Assembly (NCBI RefSeq): GCF_051622035.1
Contig: NC_135362.1
Span: 25,877,001-25,941,000 of the forward strand
DNA from: Arctopsyche grandis
Taxonomy: Eukaryota; Arthropoda; Insecta; Trichoptera; Hydropsychidae
Direction: 5' to 3'
DNA length: 64,000 nt
The translations under genes were made by a program, and so were the position numbers. Under the pieces are notes generated by a model. It saw only the letters and a list, made by a program, of their open reading frames with translations. It was not told the origin of the DNA and ran no database searches. Shown one piece after another: positions 24,301 through 41,797 of the stretch. Each line of letters begins with the position of its first letter. Positions within the stretch are counted from its first letter, which is position 1.

Positions 24301-24639
24301 CCGTGTTGTCATAAACCAACTGGTAACGTGGTTACCAACGTACACATTTCCTTGACTACACAATGGCACTTCAAACTTTCGCGTCGGTAAAATCGCGAGA
24401 AAAAATAATATAACTGAAGTATAATCTATTAGTGAATATCCGTTTTCAGCGTTAATTTAAGCAACGCATGTAACGTAATCACCCTTTGGTTCATGTCCCT
24501 TTTGTTTTAAATCACCTGTTTTATTTGTTAGAGTCTAGTATGCGCATATTGACCAAATTGATGGTTATGTCTCTTGTGGTTTTGTCTCTCGTGGTTTTTT
24601 CGCCAAGCGTTAATGAAGGGGCGCTTTTGATTATCGCGC

Positions 24640-24885
24640 AAGAGTCGGAGTCCCATAGAATCTTGTTGTAATCACCGAGACTCTTCAGAAGTTTATTTGT
24701 ATGCTTGTTAGTGATTCTTTCATATAATGTTCTGGTTAGTTTGTTACTGACGGAATGCTACTTTGAGATTAGTGGAATGCTTTTTGATATTCTATAATGA
24801 TGATAAATGAACGGGTTAGAAATGATAGTTAGTGTATACTTGGAGTTTTGAATAGCTGGTATTGAAAGCATTATTCCATATATTT
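24640..24885 (-). pseudogene. Degraded Jockey-like ORF2 C-terminal fragment
   Basis: The minus strand carries TATGGAATAATGC (WNN motif) and, in a shifted frame, RTLYERITNKHTNKLLKSLGDY. It matches the better-preserved fragment at 47070..47391. Several frameshifts. Confidence 0.55.
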
Positions 24886-25250
<365 letters not shown>

Positions 25251-25345
25251 GATTCTCTTGATAGATTGGCGTAGATAGATGTAGATGTATTATATATAGA
25301 TGAACCCTAAGTTAATATTATTGTTTTATTTTTATTTTATCTTAA

Positions 25346-25411
25346 CAATAGATGAAGTTTTATGATCATGCGAAATTCAAACTCGAGATTTTGACTGATT
25401 CGAACTCAGCT

Positions 25412-25477
<66 letters not shown>

Positions 25478-25560
25478 TGTCTGTGTATTTTGGGGATTTT
25501 TCGAACACCGTTAGTCCTATCGAACTGAAACTTAGTATCGGTTACTGAAATTTTTATCTA
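25346..25560. repeat. Dispersed repeat, copy 2, with (GT)n expansion
   Basis: Same block order as 3832..4040. The (GT)n tract at 25415-25474 is about 60 bp here but only about 14 bp in the other copy. Confidence 0.6.
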
Positions 25561-25650
25561 TAAAAAATGTGTGTGGGTGTGTGGCTGTGATTTTATTTTT
25601 TACTTGGTAATGATACCGAGCTACGATTAAATATTTAGTACATACATACA

Positions 25651-28600
25651 TATATATATATATCATCATCATCATCATTTACAGCCACTCGCCATCCACT
25701 GCTGGATGAAGGCCTCTCCAACACGCTTCCACCCGTCTCTGTTTTGCGCAACACTCATCCATCTAACCCCGCACATTTTCCTAATTTCGTTCACCCATCT
25801 TCCTTGCGGTCTTCCTTTTACCCTTTTGCATTCTCTCGGGTACCATTCAAGCAATTCTTTTGTCCACCTTTCGTCCATCCTCCTAGATACGTGACCCGCC
25901 CATTGCCATTTCAATCTCTTCACTCTATCCACTATGTCCACTACTCTTGTCATACTTCTCACCCACGTGTTCCGCTTTCTGTCTTTTCTCGTTATGCCAA
26001 GCATAAAGCGCTCCATACTTCTTTGAGTGCATTGGATTTTATGTAGCATCTTGGTGTTCAGTGTCCAAGTTTCACATCCATACGTCATCACTGGCAAAAC
26101 GCATTGATCAAAGATCTTTTTCTTCAGGCAGAGTGGCATTTTTGATTTAAAAACAGCATTCATCCGTCCAAATGCACTCCATCCTAATTTCATACGTCTC
26201 TTTATCTCTTCATCTTTATTACCAGACATGTCAATTATTTGACCTAAATATAAATAATTATTTACTACTTCTACTGGTTTATCATCTAATGGGATGCTAT
26301 CAGGCATGCAATACCTATTGAACATTAGTTTGGTCTTATCTACGTTAATTTTTAATCCTACTTTTCTACTTTCCCTGTCCAGCTGTGTTAGTCTGTTAAG
26401 TAGGTCAGCTGAATCACGAGCTATTAAAACTATATCGTCTGCGAACCGAAGGTGACTCAAGAAGCGACCGTTGATGCTTACTCCGGCTTTGTCCCATTCC
26501 AAGTTCCTGAAAACTCCCTCAAGCACCGCATTGAATAACTTGGGCGAGATTGTATCTCCTTGTCTTACTCCTTTTCTTATGCTAAATCTATCTGTACCTG
26601 AAAAAATTTTAACCGAAGCTGTGGCATTCTTATATATTGCAGCTAACAGCCCCACATAGGGTTCCGGTACTCCCTGTGTTTGTAGAGCGTTAAGTACTGC
26701 ATTGTGGCTCACTGTATCGAAGGCTTTCTCATAATCGACGAAACCTAGGCACAATGGCCGTTGATATTCGTTGGCGCGTTCGATTAGTTCGCCAACTACT
26801 TGGAGGTGGTCCATTGTACTGAAATTTGCCCTAAATCCTGCCTGTTCTATAGGTTGGTTCTCGTCGAGGATATTCTTCATCCTTTCTGTAATAACCTTCG
26901 TGAAGAGCTTGTAGACCGCTGAAAGTAAACTAATGGGTCGGTAGTTCTTGATATCGCTTTTATCACCTTTTTTGTGTATTAAGATGATAGTTGCGTTATT
27001 CCATCCTTCTGGTATAGCTTGGTTCTGGATGCATTTGCTGAAAAGCCTAGCTAAGATATTATTTAGGGGGGAGCCGCCACATTTTAGTAAGTCAATGGGA
27101 ATATTATCTTCCCCTGGGGTTTTACCGTTCTTTGCAGTTTTTAGCGCGGCCTCTACTTCGCTAGGCAATACTGCAGGAACCCTTTGGCCGTTGTCGTTCT
27201 CGTATAGTTTTGCATAGAACGTGTAAACTCTGTCTATGATTTCTTCTCTATTCCTAATTATTACTCCGCTCTCTGATCTGATAGCGATCATTTGGTTTTT
27301 GCCTAAGAAAAGATCCTGTTTGCACTTTTTCAGGCTACGGTTATTCTTAATGGTATTTTCTATTAACTTGCTGTTAAAATCCCTGACATCCCTGACTATT
27401 CTCTTTTTAATTTCCTTATTTACTAGATTGTATTCTTGCTTATTATTATCCCTATCTAAACTCCTTTTATGCTTAATTAGGTTTTTTGTTTCCGCTGAAA
27501 TTTTGCTTAATTTAGTCTGTTTCCTGAATCCACCTAATTTCTTACCTGTTGAGGTTAGAACCGAACTAATTACAGTGTTCAATTCCTCGATGTCTGCTTC
27601 TGGGTTTAATTTCTCGTATCTATTTCCAAGTTCGAGTTCGAATTCCTTTTTCCTAGACCTTAGTTGAGCGAAGTCTGGAGAGCTACTGCATCCTTTTATT
27701 AGTTTCCTACGTTCGCAATTTATATTAATGGCCATCTTGGCCCGGACTAATCTGTGATCGCTACCTATATCTACTTTACTTAAAACACTAACGTCTTTAA
27801 CGGAGTGCAGGGTATTTGTTAGGATGAAATCTATTTCGTTCCTGTCTCCTTTAGGACTCTCCCAAGTCCACTTATTGTTTGCGTTTTTCCTGAAAAATGA
27901 ATTAGTGATAAAGAGCCTGTTGTGTTCTGCGAATTCTATGAGGCGATCGCCTCTGTCGTTTCTTTGGCCGGTACCAAAATTGCCTACTGCTCTTTCTGTG
28001 TTTGCCTTTTGTCCTATTTTTGCGTTAAAGTCGCCCATGATTATTTTAAAGTGGTGGCGGCTATTATCGTATGCGCCCTGTAGTTTTTCGTAGAAGTCTT
28101 CTTTTTCCTCGTCTGGGTGGCTAGATGTGGGGGCGTACACTTGGAAGATTTGACAAGTGTACCTGCTCGAGATTCTTAATACTACATAGCATATACGTTC
28201 CGATATGTCGCTTATTTCTATAATATTTCTTTCTATTCTCTTATTGATAAGAAACCCTACTCCTCCTATTCTACCATTTGGTAGCCCTCTCCAGTAGAGA
28301 CAGTTACCACTTTTTAGGATTATTTGGTTTTCCTGTTTTCGTCTTACTTCGCTAAGTCCTACTAAATCCCATTTGATACTTTCTAATTCATTCTCTAATG
28401 CAAGCACACTTCCTTCACTCGATAACGTTCTTTCATTGTACGTGGCTAAATACAGGTTTCTATTAGCTAAGCTATCATCCATCGTCACTCTTACCTTGTT
28501 GGAGGTTTGGATATTATTTTTCTCGCATTTATCCAAGATGTGTTGAGAAAAAGGCGGTACTTGAGAGAGATTTCCATTCAAGGAGTGAGTTCTTACCGCC

Positions 28601-29236
28601 ATAGACTCTTCTCTGTGGTCAGCTTTGTCTGATAGTCATCCTAGGTATCACTTGGATCACTTATGAGTTATTACATGCCATTTAACAGGGTTACTTTGTA
28701 AGTGAAAGTAGTTAGTTATGATAATAATAGATTAGCAATTGTTATACTACTTTCTTTACAGATCTTTATCGTGAGACGCCTCTTTGGAGACAACGGATTT
28801 ATATATGTGTGAGTGCGGTTTGCAATTTAATATTTTAATAATAAATTTAGTAAAGAATATAAAATTACACGAATTACTTTAATATAAATTAAATATGAAA
28901 AAGAACTATTAGACAGTTGGGAAACACCGTTTTTGTTTGCTATTATTCTATTAAGTAAAGTTCGTTAAAAATTTTTGTCTGAAAGCAATTATGTGGAAGA
29001 TTTATTGCTTCTGTGGGACCGAATTTTGGCTGACGAGCAGGGACCCTTATTTTTTTTGTATTCAGGTAGGGAGATGTATCTCGTTCGTATACGCTTTTGT
29101 AACTGACACAAAATTAACACAAAATTTTACGCAATCACTGATATTAAAAAACGCTGGTAACGGCCGATCATCTGTTTATTTTTACACTTAAATTATACTA
29201 GGATGCAATTAGTTAAATAAGTGAGTAGACGGTTAG
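25651..29236 (-). mobile_element. Full-length RTE-type LINE, copy 1
   Basis: The 3' end, on the left, is a (ATG)n microsatellite (25657-25673) right after the ORF stop, as usual for RTE LINEs. The 5' end is placed at about 29236, where similarity to copy 2 stops. It has one ORF and a 5'UTR of about 620 bp. Copy 2 lies 215 bp away in the same orientation. Confidence 0.8.
25675..28602 (-). CDS. RTE LINE ORF: AP endonuclease and reverse transcriptase, 975 aa (copy 1)
   Basis: Intact frame from the ATG at 28602. Endonuclease domain, residues about 50-290: TYN (Asn56), SEVRR (Glu85), GDFNA (Asp191, Asn193) and SDH (281-283), the catalytic set of APE-like nucleases. Reverse transcriptase, residues about 500-800: NYRPISLL, DYEKAFD, RQGDTISPKLF and the catalytic FADD at 720-723. 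The C-terminal region has GCETWTLN and WAGHVSRR, typical of the RTE clade. The protein would nick the target and prime cDNA synthesis from element RNA. Compared with copy 2 it lacks ten residues (FPTLESTHGQ) after Gln473, an in-frame loss between two GQ repeats, and has Glu57 where copy 2 has Val, next to the catalytic Asn. Roughly three dozen other substitutions. Confidence 0.9.
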   Translation of the reverse strand: MAVRTHSLNGNLSQVPPFSQHILDKCEKNNIQTSNKVRVTMDDSLANRNLYLATYNERTLSSEGSVLALENELESIKWDLVGLSEVRRKQENQIILKSGNCLYWRGLPNGRIGGVGFLINKRIERNIIEISDISERICYVVLRISSRYTCQIFQVYAPTSSHPDEEKEDFYEKLQGAYDNSRHHFKIIMGDFNAKIGQKANTERAVGNFGTGQRNDRGDRLIEFAEHNRLFITNSFFRKNANNKWTWESPKGDRNEIDFILTNTLHSVKDVSVLSKVDIGSDHRLVRAKMAININCERRKLIKGCSSSPDFAQLRSRKKEFELELGNRYEKLNPEADIEELNTVISSVLTSTGKKLGGFRKQTKLSKISAETKNLIKHKRSLDRDNNKQEYNLVNKEIKKRIVRDVRDFNSKLIENTIKNNRSLKKCKQDLFLGKNQMIAIRSESGVIIRNREEIIDRVYTFYAKLYENDNGQRVPAVLPSEVEAALKTAKNGKTPGEDNIPIDLLKCGGSPLNNILARLFSKCIQNQAIPEGWNNATIILIHKKGDKSDIKNYRPISLLSAVYKLFTKVITERMKNILDENQPIEQAGFRANFSTMDHLQVVGELIERANEYQRPLCLGFVDYEKAFDTVSHNAVLNALQTQGVPEPYVGLLAAIYKNATASVKIFSGTDRFSIRKGVRQGDTISPKLFNAVLEGVFRNLEWDKAGVSINGRFLSHLRFADDIVLIARDSADLLNRLTQLDRESRKVGLKINVDKTKLMFNRYCMPDSIPLDDKPVEVVNNYLYLGQIIDMSGNKDEEIKRRMKLGWSAFGRMNAVFKSKMPLCLKKKIFDQCVLPVMTYGCETWTLNTKMLHKIQCTQRSMERFMLGITRKDRKRNTWVRSMTRVVDIVDRVKRLKWQWAGHVSRRMDERWTKELLEWYPRECKRVKGRPQGRWVNEIRKMCGVRWMSVAQNRDGWKRVGEAFIQQWMASGCK

Positions 29237-33042
<3,806 letters not shown>

Positions 33043-33132
33043 TTAAATTTCGTGCAATAGCCGGGTTTAAGCGAGTAATAGCGGGAGGAACGCAGAAGCA
33101 CGTCCTCCTCACATGACACGAAAGACCGAACT

Positions 33133-35660
<2,528 letters not shown>

Positions 35661-35664
35661 TGTT

Positions 35665-35940
35665 TGCGTTAATGATAACCACCGAGGGGTTCCCGGACTC
35701 AAGCCCTGGGTTGATCTCGATTGAAGAATATTTATTCGGTGTCTTTCTGCGGTACTGCTGGTCAGATTTGGATATTTGCAACTCCAAGTCGATCGTTTCC
35801 TATCAGAGTTTGCCAAATTATCAGATTTCATAGTTGAAACGATTCCTCATCAAATTACCAATAACCATTCTACCCAACAAATCACCCCTATTTGAATTTG
35901 ATTTCAAATTTATAATCTATAAATTTATATATGTACAGGT
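35665..35940 (+). mobile_element. tRNA-derived SINE, second head type, 3'-truncated
   Basis: It has the head of the 45204 copy (GCGTTAATGATAACCACCGAG, degraded B box) followed by the shared body CTGCTGGTCAGATTTGG and TATCAGAGTTTGCCAAATTA. The conserved 3' block is absent. Confidence 0.55.
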
Positions 35941-37589
35941 TTAATACTATACGTGACGCTCAGGCGCAAGTCTCAATGGCATCATGGGAACAGAAAAAAA
36001 TGTATGTTGAACATAAAATTTTCCATTTTTCAAAGTACATATGCAAAGCAGAGCTTTGGATTAAAGAGGCACTCTGTTTCGGTTTCCAATTTTTAAATTT
36101 CACCCGGCTGAGCGACGCCGAGCGATTCGGGCATTGACAATGTATGTACGTCGACTTTAGATTAACTTTGGTGACTAATTAAATGGACACATTTATATGG
36201 GTGTAACTAATTTTTAAAGCTATTTTTTTTTATTTTCTGTTTATTCAACCCATCGTGTAACAGTTTTCTGTTTATTGGTTTTAGAAAAGATTTGAGATCG
36301 TAAAATAATATCCAAATGAGTTCTAATGCTACATATTGTGTAATTTATTGTAATGTAAAAGTTTCCTCGTCAATCTCTTCATAGAACGTGTTAAACTCAC
36401 TTGACACATTTGCACGAAGGGTTATTTTATGATTCATAATACATGTATGTATGTATGTACATACATACATACGTATATGTATGTATGTATGTATGTGCGT
36501 ACATATATACATATATCGTACATACATATATGTCGCATGTGACGTGTCATTGTTTGCATGACATTATCGTAAAAGAAGCTTTCGGTAATTTTATGACTCG
36601 CCATTTCGACAATAATATGTAAGCATGTATGTGTATATGATTTTATAAATTTGTACAATACATAGAATAGATCAGTAGGAAATTACTAATATCGAGTTTT
36701 ATGTATGTATTTAGATATATATGAATCTACATACGTATATTCAGTTTCTTTTATGTTGCTGAATAAGAAGAGGTATGTAAAAATGGGATTAATTTTGAAT
36801 AACTTCTTATAATGCAAATATGTGTATAAATAAATGTTTGCATATTTGTTTCTTCGCAATGTACATCCATGATTTTGAACTAAAGATCATAAAATTTTAG
36901 TATCTCGTGGTACACTAGTTTAGATCATAGATGTGTTTTAAAAAAAATTGGGAATCGAGGTCGAAGAGCTCATACAACGCCTGAGGAACGCCGGGCAAGT
37001 GAGTTTGTCTGTTATTATTTAGCAGTTTGAGAAATCCATGTATGTATCCATGAAAAGTATGTAAGACAAAATCGTTTGGGTTTCAACAGTCATGCTAAAT
37101 TAATAAACAAAATGCATTATATGTATGTATGTTCTCCATAAATATAGAATTTCGACTTAAATTATACACTTCGACTTTGGTTATAAATGAAGCTAATTAA
37201 AGATTAAATTATTATTTTTCAATACATACAATACGATCACATTTAGCAATCCTTATACGTATGTATATACATTGCAAATGTTAATAGTAATCCTTCTCTT
37301 GTAAAATACTTGTTGAAGTAGTTGTTAATATTGAGACACACTGTTAACTTTTACGTATTATCTATGTTTGTAAGTTAGCGGACAGATTTTTCATGGTTAT
37401 TTTATTATACATTATTTATGTTAAGAGGGTTTTTATATTATTATGCTTGAAATGGGACTTTTATTTTGTGTTTCTGTAACTCATCTTTTCACGGTTTGTA
37501 GATTTTAACAAGGTCATCAAAAAAGTCTGTAGATTTTAACAAGAGTTAAAGACAGCTAAAATAGATTTTGGGAAACAACTATAGGTGCA
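35941..37589. other. Non-coding
   Basis: AT-rich; dense (ATGT)n/(ACAT)n at about 36440-36530. No gene seen. Confidence 0.35.
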
Positions 37590-37937
37590 TGTATGGAGAG
37601 TGTCCACTGTCTATGTGCATTCGTGGGTGAACAATAGATACCTCGGATTAGGCTAACGGGACTCAGTAAGTGCCTGGACAAAGGACACGGTGGAGTTCTC
37701 ACTGACCTGGGCGAGTGCATGCGTAAACAAAAGACTCGCCAGGGTAGATATTTAAGTGCCTAAACGATAGATACATTAATGAATCGGGGAAGCTGTGGCG
37801 GGCAACTTGTCCTTTATAAGGAGGTACACACACACAGAGTGAGCGGCGGTTACGTGTGGACCTCCCGAATCGTTGAATAAATGCTGTGAAGCGACTTTGG
37901 TCTTTAATTTGGACCCTGAACTCACTCCTTCACAACA
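37590..37937 (+). mobile_element. Solo LTR, relative of 14083..14515
   Basis: TTTATAAGGAGG (TATA-like) is followed by GAATAAATGCTGTGAAGCG (poly(A) signal) and a CACAACA end, the same order and similar sequence as the LTR at 14083. Both also share GGATTAGGC. The left boundary (TGTATGG at 37590) is uncertain because no clear target duplication was found. Confidence 0.5.
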
Positions 37938-38123
37938 ATATGTACATATGTATAATACTTAGAATGAAAAACATTTTTTCAAATATATGAAACATTTATT
38001 GTTTTAAGTATGTAATACACATTCATTACTATTATTAAAGATTTCAACAATTCATTTTTCCATTTAAGGCAAGATTAAATTTTAAATTTGAATTAAAATG
38101 TAATTAGGAAATTTTATTGATTT

Positions 38124-40229
38124 TCAAGGCATTATTATGGCATTAGTTATTTCACGCGAAACATTCAAAGGTCCAATAACACGCCAAACATCTCTAACGA
38201 CATCATATTCTTCAACAGTCGACACAAGTTCTCCATCGCCCCCTCCTAAATAAAAAAAGTACTTTAGTGCAAAATTATATTAAAATTAATTTATGTAGTA
38301 ATTAATTCAGCCGATTTACCAATAGCTAAAATATTTTCGTTGAAGGGGCAGGCTGCAATGCCGAATCGAGGTAGATTTATGCTGGCTACGAATGTCCATT
38401 TGTCGATAATTGGATCGTAACGCTCTACGCTGGCGTATTTTTCGGTTATGTGACTATTAATTTTTCTACCACCGATTGCATACACGTGTCCACCGACAGC
38501 CGTTACCTAAGCATTTAAATCAGATTAGGTAATTTAAAATATTTTAATAATGAAGCAAATAGAAGAAAGCCACATACCCCAGGCCACATCCTTTTAACGC
38601 TCATCGATGAGCACTTTCTCCACGTTCTGGTAGTTGGATTGAATGCATCTACCATAGATAAGGGTTCATTGTTTGACCAACCTCCAACCAGGTAAATTTC
38701 ATCGTTCAATACGACAACTCCACACCCGTGACGACCAGTGGGCAATGGTGGCATCTTAGTCCAAATGTCATTTTTCGGATCGTACCTTAGAAAATAATTC
38801 ATAATAAAAATACATGTTGATGGCTATGTATTTGAAATAAAACTTTAAGATAGGTAGCAGTTTGTTAGATATGGATATTATAAGTTTCTTCTACATATAT
38901 TATGCCAAGTCAGAAGTAGCGTTAAAGTTCTAATTTAGGGCTATTCATTTTAAAGTGTTTTTCTATATTTACGGATCGAAAGTTTTATTCTTACTGTGTA
39001 GAATATAAGCTGTACGCTAAATATTTCTTATCTTACCTTTCAACCGTTTCAATGTTATCAGAATGTGAATTGTGACCGCCGAAAACATACACATAATCTC
39101 CCATAACCGCAACGTGGGGATATTTACGCAATTCTGTCATTGGACGTAATGTTTTTTTAATGCCAGAATCCAAATTATAACTCTCAACCTGCAAGTTTAG
39201 TATAATAACAGCCATTTTTTTTAATTTGGTCATGTTTAAATATGTCTATATTATGTTTTCCACTTACAGTATTTGTAGGACCACTACTATAGGCTCCACC
39301 CAATAGTATTATCGTACCTTTGACTTGCACGGCGCTAAAAGCGTACTTTTGAGTATTCAAGTCACCAAATTTCACCCAATTTTGTTTGTCTGCATTGTAA
39401 ATTTCGATGGTTTGCGCTGTCTAAAATGCAATGCGAATCAAATGACTATTGACAATCTTCACAACATATGTACATATGTACATATTGTGGATCCATACAT
39501 AATTAAAATTTCAATGGGTGTATTTGGAAGGGAATTGATACGAGATTTGTTATTAAAATTAAAACATAACATTTTCAAAAATTATTAGGACGTTATTTTT
39601 AAAAACTGCATTTATAACTCAATATCGCCTAGTCATGGAATACCTTTGCATTATAATCTCGTCATATATGTATGTATGTATACTTTTACATAGATATAAC
39701 TTAGAAATGTGTATTTATGATCTGTTGCAAATTTTATTATGAAATTAGACCATAATATACATAAGTCCCAATGCACGGTTATGGCCAGATAATCGCAAAC
39801 ACTATTTAAATGATGGATATATGAGCTGTTATATTTGAAAAAGGCAGAAGTCCAATTTTAATTTCCGAAAATCACTATTTCTGTTTGACTTAATTCACAA
39901 ATTGTTATCACTTATTTTAATTCGATATGTCCAGAATCTTGCAAAAGCAGAATAAACGTACTCTACAGGCCACCAGTTTTGTTTAAAAATTTTAAACGCA
40001 AAACATTACATTTAATGTATTGCAAATTTTTTTTTTTTTGAAATGAAGAAAAGTTATCTTATGCCACTTTCAAATATAACGGCTGATATAAAATAAAATC
40101 AAGTTTATGGTTGAATTAATAGTTTCAAGTTATAAAAAATATATAATCGATACTTTATTTATATAAGAATCATTGATAAAATGCCCAAACCTGTAAAGAA
40201 TAGCCCCCAATGACGATTAATCGAGACAT
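38124..40229 (-). CDS. Kelch-repeat beta-propeller protein (copy A), six exons, 286 aa
   Basis: Spliced by eye. Coding exons on the minus strand are 40229-40191, 39420-39268, 39188-39037, 38785-38578, 38506-38320 and 38245-38124; every intron is GT..AG and the phases are 0,0,2,0,1. The joined frame is 861 nt ending in TGA. The product starts MSRLIVIGGYSLQ and has six kelch blades, each with its diglycine (about residues 8, 54, 101, 149, 196 and 247), typical Tyr/Trp spacing such as VERYDPKNDIW, and no BTB or BACK domain. The ATG is preceded in frame by two stops in the same exon, so the propeller is not simply the tail of a longer reading frame. An AATAAA lies about 10 nt after the stop. Kelch propellers are protein-binding platforms, in BTB-kelch proteins as Cullin-3 substrate adaptors; the role of a propeller on its own here is inferred. 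It is the tandem paralogue of the gene at 46171..52172. No orthologue name is assigned. Confidence 0.82.
39821..40087. mobile_element. MITE, family M, copy 3, in intron 1 of kelch copy A
   Basis: Ends ATGAGCTGTTATATTTGAAA and TTTCAAATATAACGGCTGAT are inverted; the core matches the family (TGACTTAATTCACAAATTG, TCGATATGTCCAGAATC). Same orientation and same intron as copy 5 in kelch copy B. Confidence 0.7.
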
Positions 40230-40539
40230 TTTGTGACTTTCTTGCTTGATCTTCTATTAACTTTTGAACTCAGTCAAAATCACCTGAAAATATCAAAAAA
40301 ATTGAAAAATACAATATTTTTAATATTTACTGTTTAAATAAATAAATTAGTCTTATTATTACTTTTATTCTTTTTCGTTTGTAAATGATCAAAAATGTAG
40401 CTATTTTGACCATTTTTAAAAGACGGAGTTTTCCTAGCTTTATACAATGTTTGAATTTTAAATTTGTTATACATAGTTTGCAAATAAAATTCAATTAATT
40501 ATTAAATTATAATATATTAAATCCTACCCTTTTAGTGGA

Positions 40540-40605
40540 AAGCCCTTGAGGTGTTGTTAGTCGAGAAGAGTACACCGAGAGAATGATCTCTGAATACTAT
40601 ATTAA
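40540..40605 (-). promoter_or_regulatory. Conserved 5' non-coding exon / promoter region of kelch copy A
   Basis: On the minus strand this block reads TCATTCTCTCGGTGTACTC followed by TTCTCGACTA. It matches the block upstream of copy B closely. TCATTC fits an insect initiator (TCA+1). A possible donor (GTAGGA) follows near 40531, and a matching acceptor lies just before the coding exon (TTTCAG before 40283). The coding exon begins with about 54 nt of 5'UTR that also aligns between the copies. Exact transcription start and splice junction are inferred. Confidence 0.5.
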
Positions 40606-40836
40606 TTCCAGTTATAATCTATTGTTCTTGTTTAGTTCTATCCTGACCGCAAACTTGACCAAATCTTAATCTTTAAATGCGGTTTAATAATAAAAAAAAC
40701 ATAGAAAAAGCAAAAACAAAATAAGCATATTATATTATATTAAACATATTATATTAAACCGAGAACTCAAAACAATTTTTTTTTTAAATTATTACAAATA
40801 ATGTTCCTGAACTACGCGACGTCTTATTATATATTA

Positions 40837-40890
40837 CCGGTGGTTTTACCCGGCTTCGCTCGGTATTTGTAATATAAACCGCTTAAACAT
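40837..40890 (-). mobile_element. 3' end of a Helitron-related element split by a LINE
   Basis: The minus strand ends GAGCGAAGCCGGGTAAAACC then ACCGG|T, matching the Helitron at 13498. The sequence runs into GCTTAAACAT at 40881-40890, where the Jockey-like LINE is inserted; the element resumes at 44587. Confidence 0.55.
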
Positions 40891-41797
40891 AATTGCACTA
40901 CACAAACCGAAGAAGATTATCGCAAAATCAAAAAAACACTAAATGATTTAAAACAACGTGAATGTAAAGACAACGAAAACCCCCTTCACAATCTAGAGTA
41001 CCACACCTATCAACTCAAGAATGAAAGGTGCTATAGAGTGGTTGTTAGAGGTTTACCGCCATCAACAGACGTTAATGAAATAAAAGATTCTTTCAAAGAT
41101 AAAGGATATGAAGTGGCCAATGTGGCAAATATTATGAAGAAATTTACAACCGATGGTGAAAGACAAATAAAACATTTCCCACTATTTTTTGTAGACCTGG
41201 TGCCAAAAGAAAACTGCAAAGAAGTATATGGTATTAAAGAACTTCTACATTGCAGAGTAACAATTGAACCACCAATGAAAGTAAAAGACATCCCTCAGTG
41301 TACAAACTGTCAACAACTTGGGCATACAAAAAATTTTTGCAATCGACAACCTAAATGCGTCAAATGTGCCGCAGACCATCACACAACAAAATGCAACAAG
41401 CAGAAAAATGTTCCCCCAACTTGTGCCCTGTGTGGCCAGCAAGGACATCCAGCTAGCTACAGGGGGTGTGAGGTCTATAAAAAAAAAGATAAAAGCATCA
41501 CAACCCAAAAAGGTAACAGTAACACAACGCGTACAACAAAATCAAATTGAAGTTGTTGATAAACAAACAACTGTGGACAAAACATATAGTGAAGCAGCTA
41601 AGTCCCAAGCAGACAAAAGCAAACAAGATATCGGGCAGGAAAATAAATCAACTGAACCTACCATCGGTGGCATGATGCAGTTGCTATGTGACTTTCAAAC
41701 TGAAATAAAACACCAACTCAACTGGCTCATAACCAGAGTGGAAAAAATTGAAAATCAGTGCAAATCACCAAGTAAACATAATAAAAATGACAGATAA
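40891..41797 (+). pseudogene. Jockey-like ORF1, zinc-knuckle nucleic-acid-binding protein, 5'-truncated and frameshifted
   Basis: The frame is open from 40891 (no ATG needed). The product contains CYRVVVRGLPPSTDV (domain preceding the zinc fingers) and three CCHC-type knuckles: CTNCQQLGHTKNFC, CVKCAADHHTTKC and CALCGQQGHPASYRGC. Within the run of nine A at 41479-41487 the frame shifts by one; the rest continues in the next frame (KKIKASQPKKVTVTQ ... KNDR) to a stop at 41797. ORF1 proteins package element RNA. The stop overlaps the ORF2 start by 11 nt. Confidence 0.8.

Noticed and set aside
25415..25474. CRISPR-like or other spaced repeat arrays
   Set aside because: Repeats here and elsewhere are simple microsatellites or tandem satellites without unique spacers, and the DNA is eukaryotic.
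40283..40540. BTB/BACK exon hidden upstream of kelch copy A
   Set aside because: The interval is AT-rich, has stops in all frames, and the acceptor exon has in-frame stops before the ATG.
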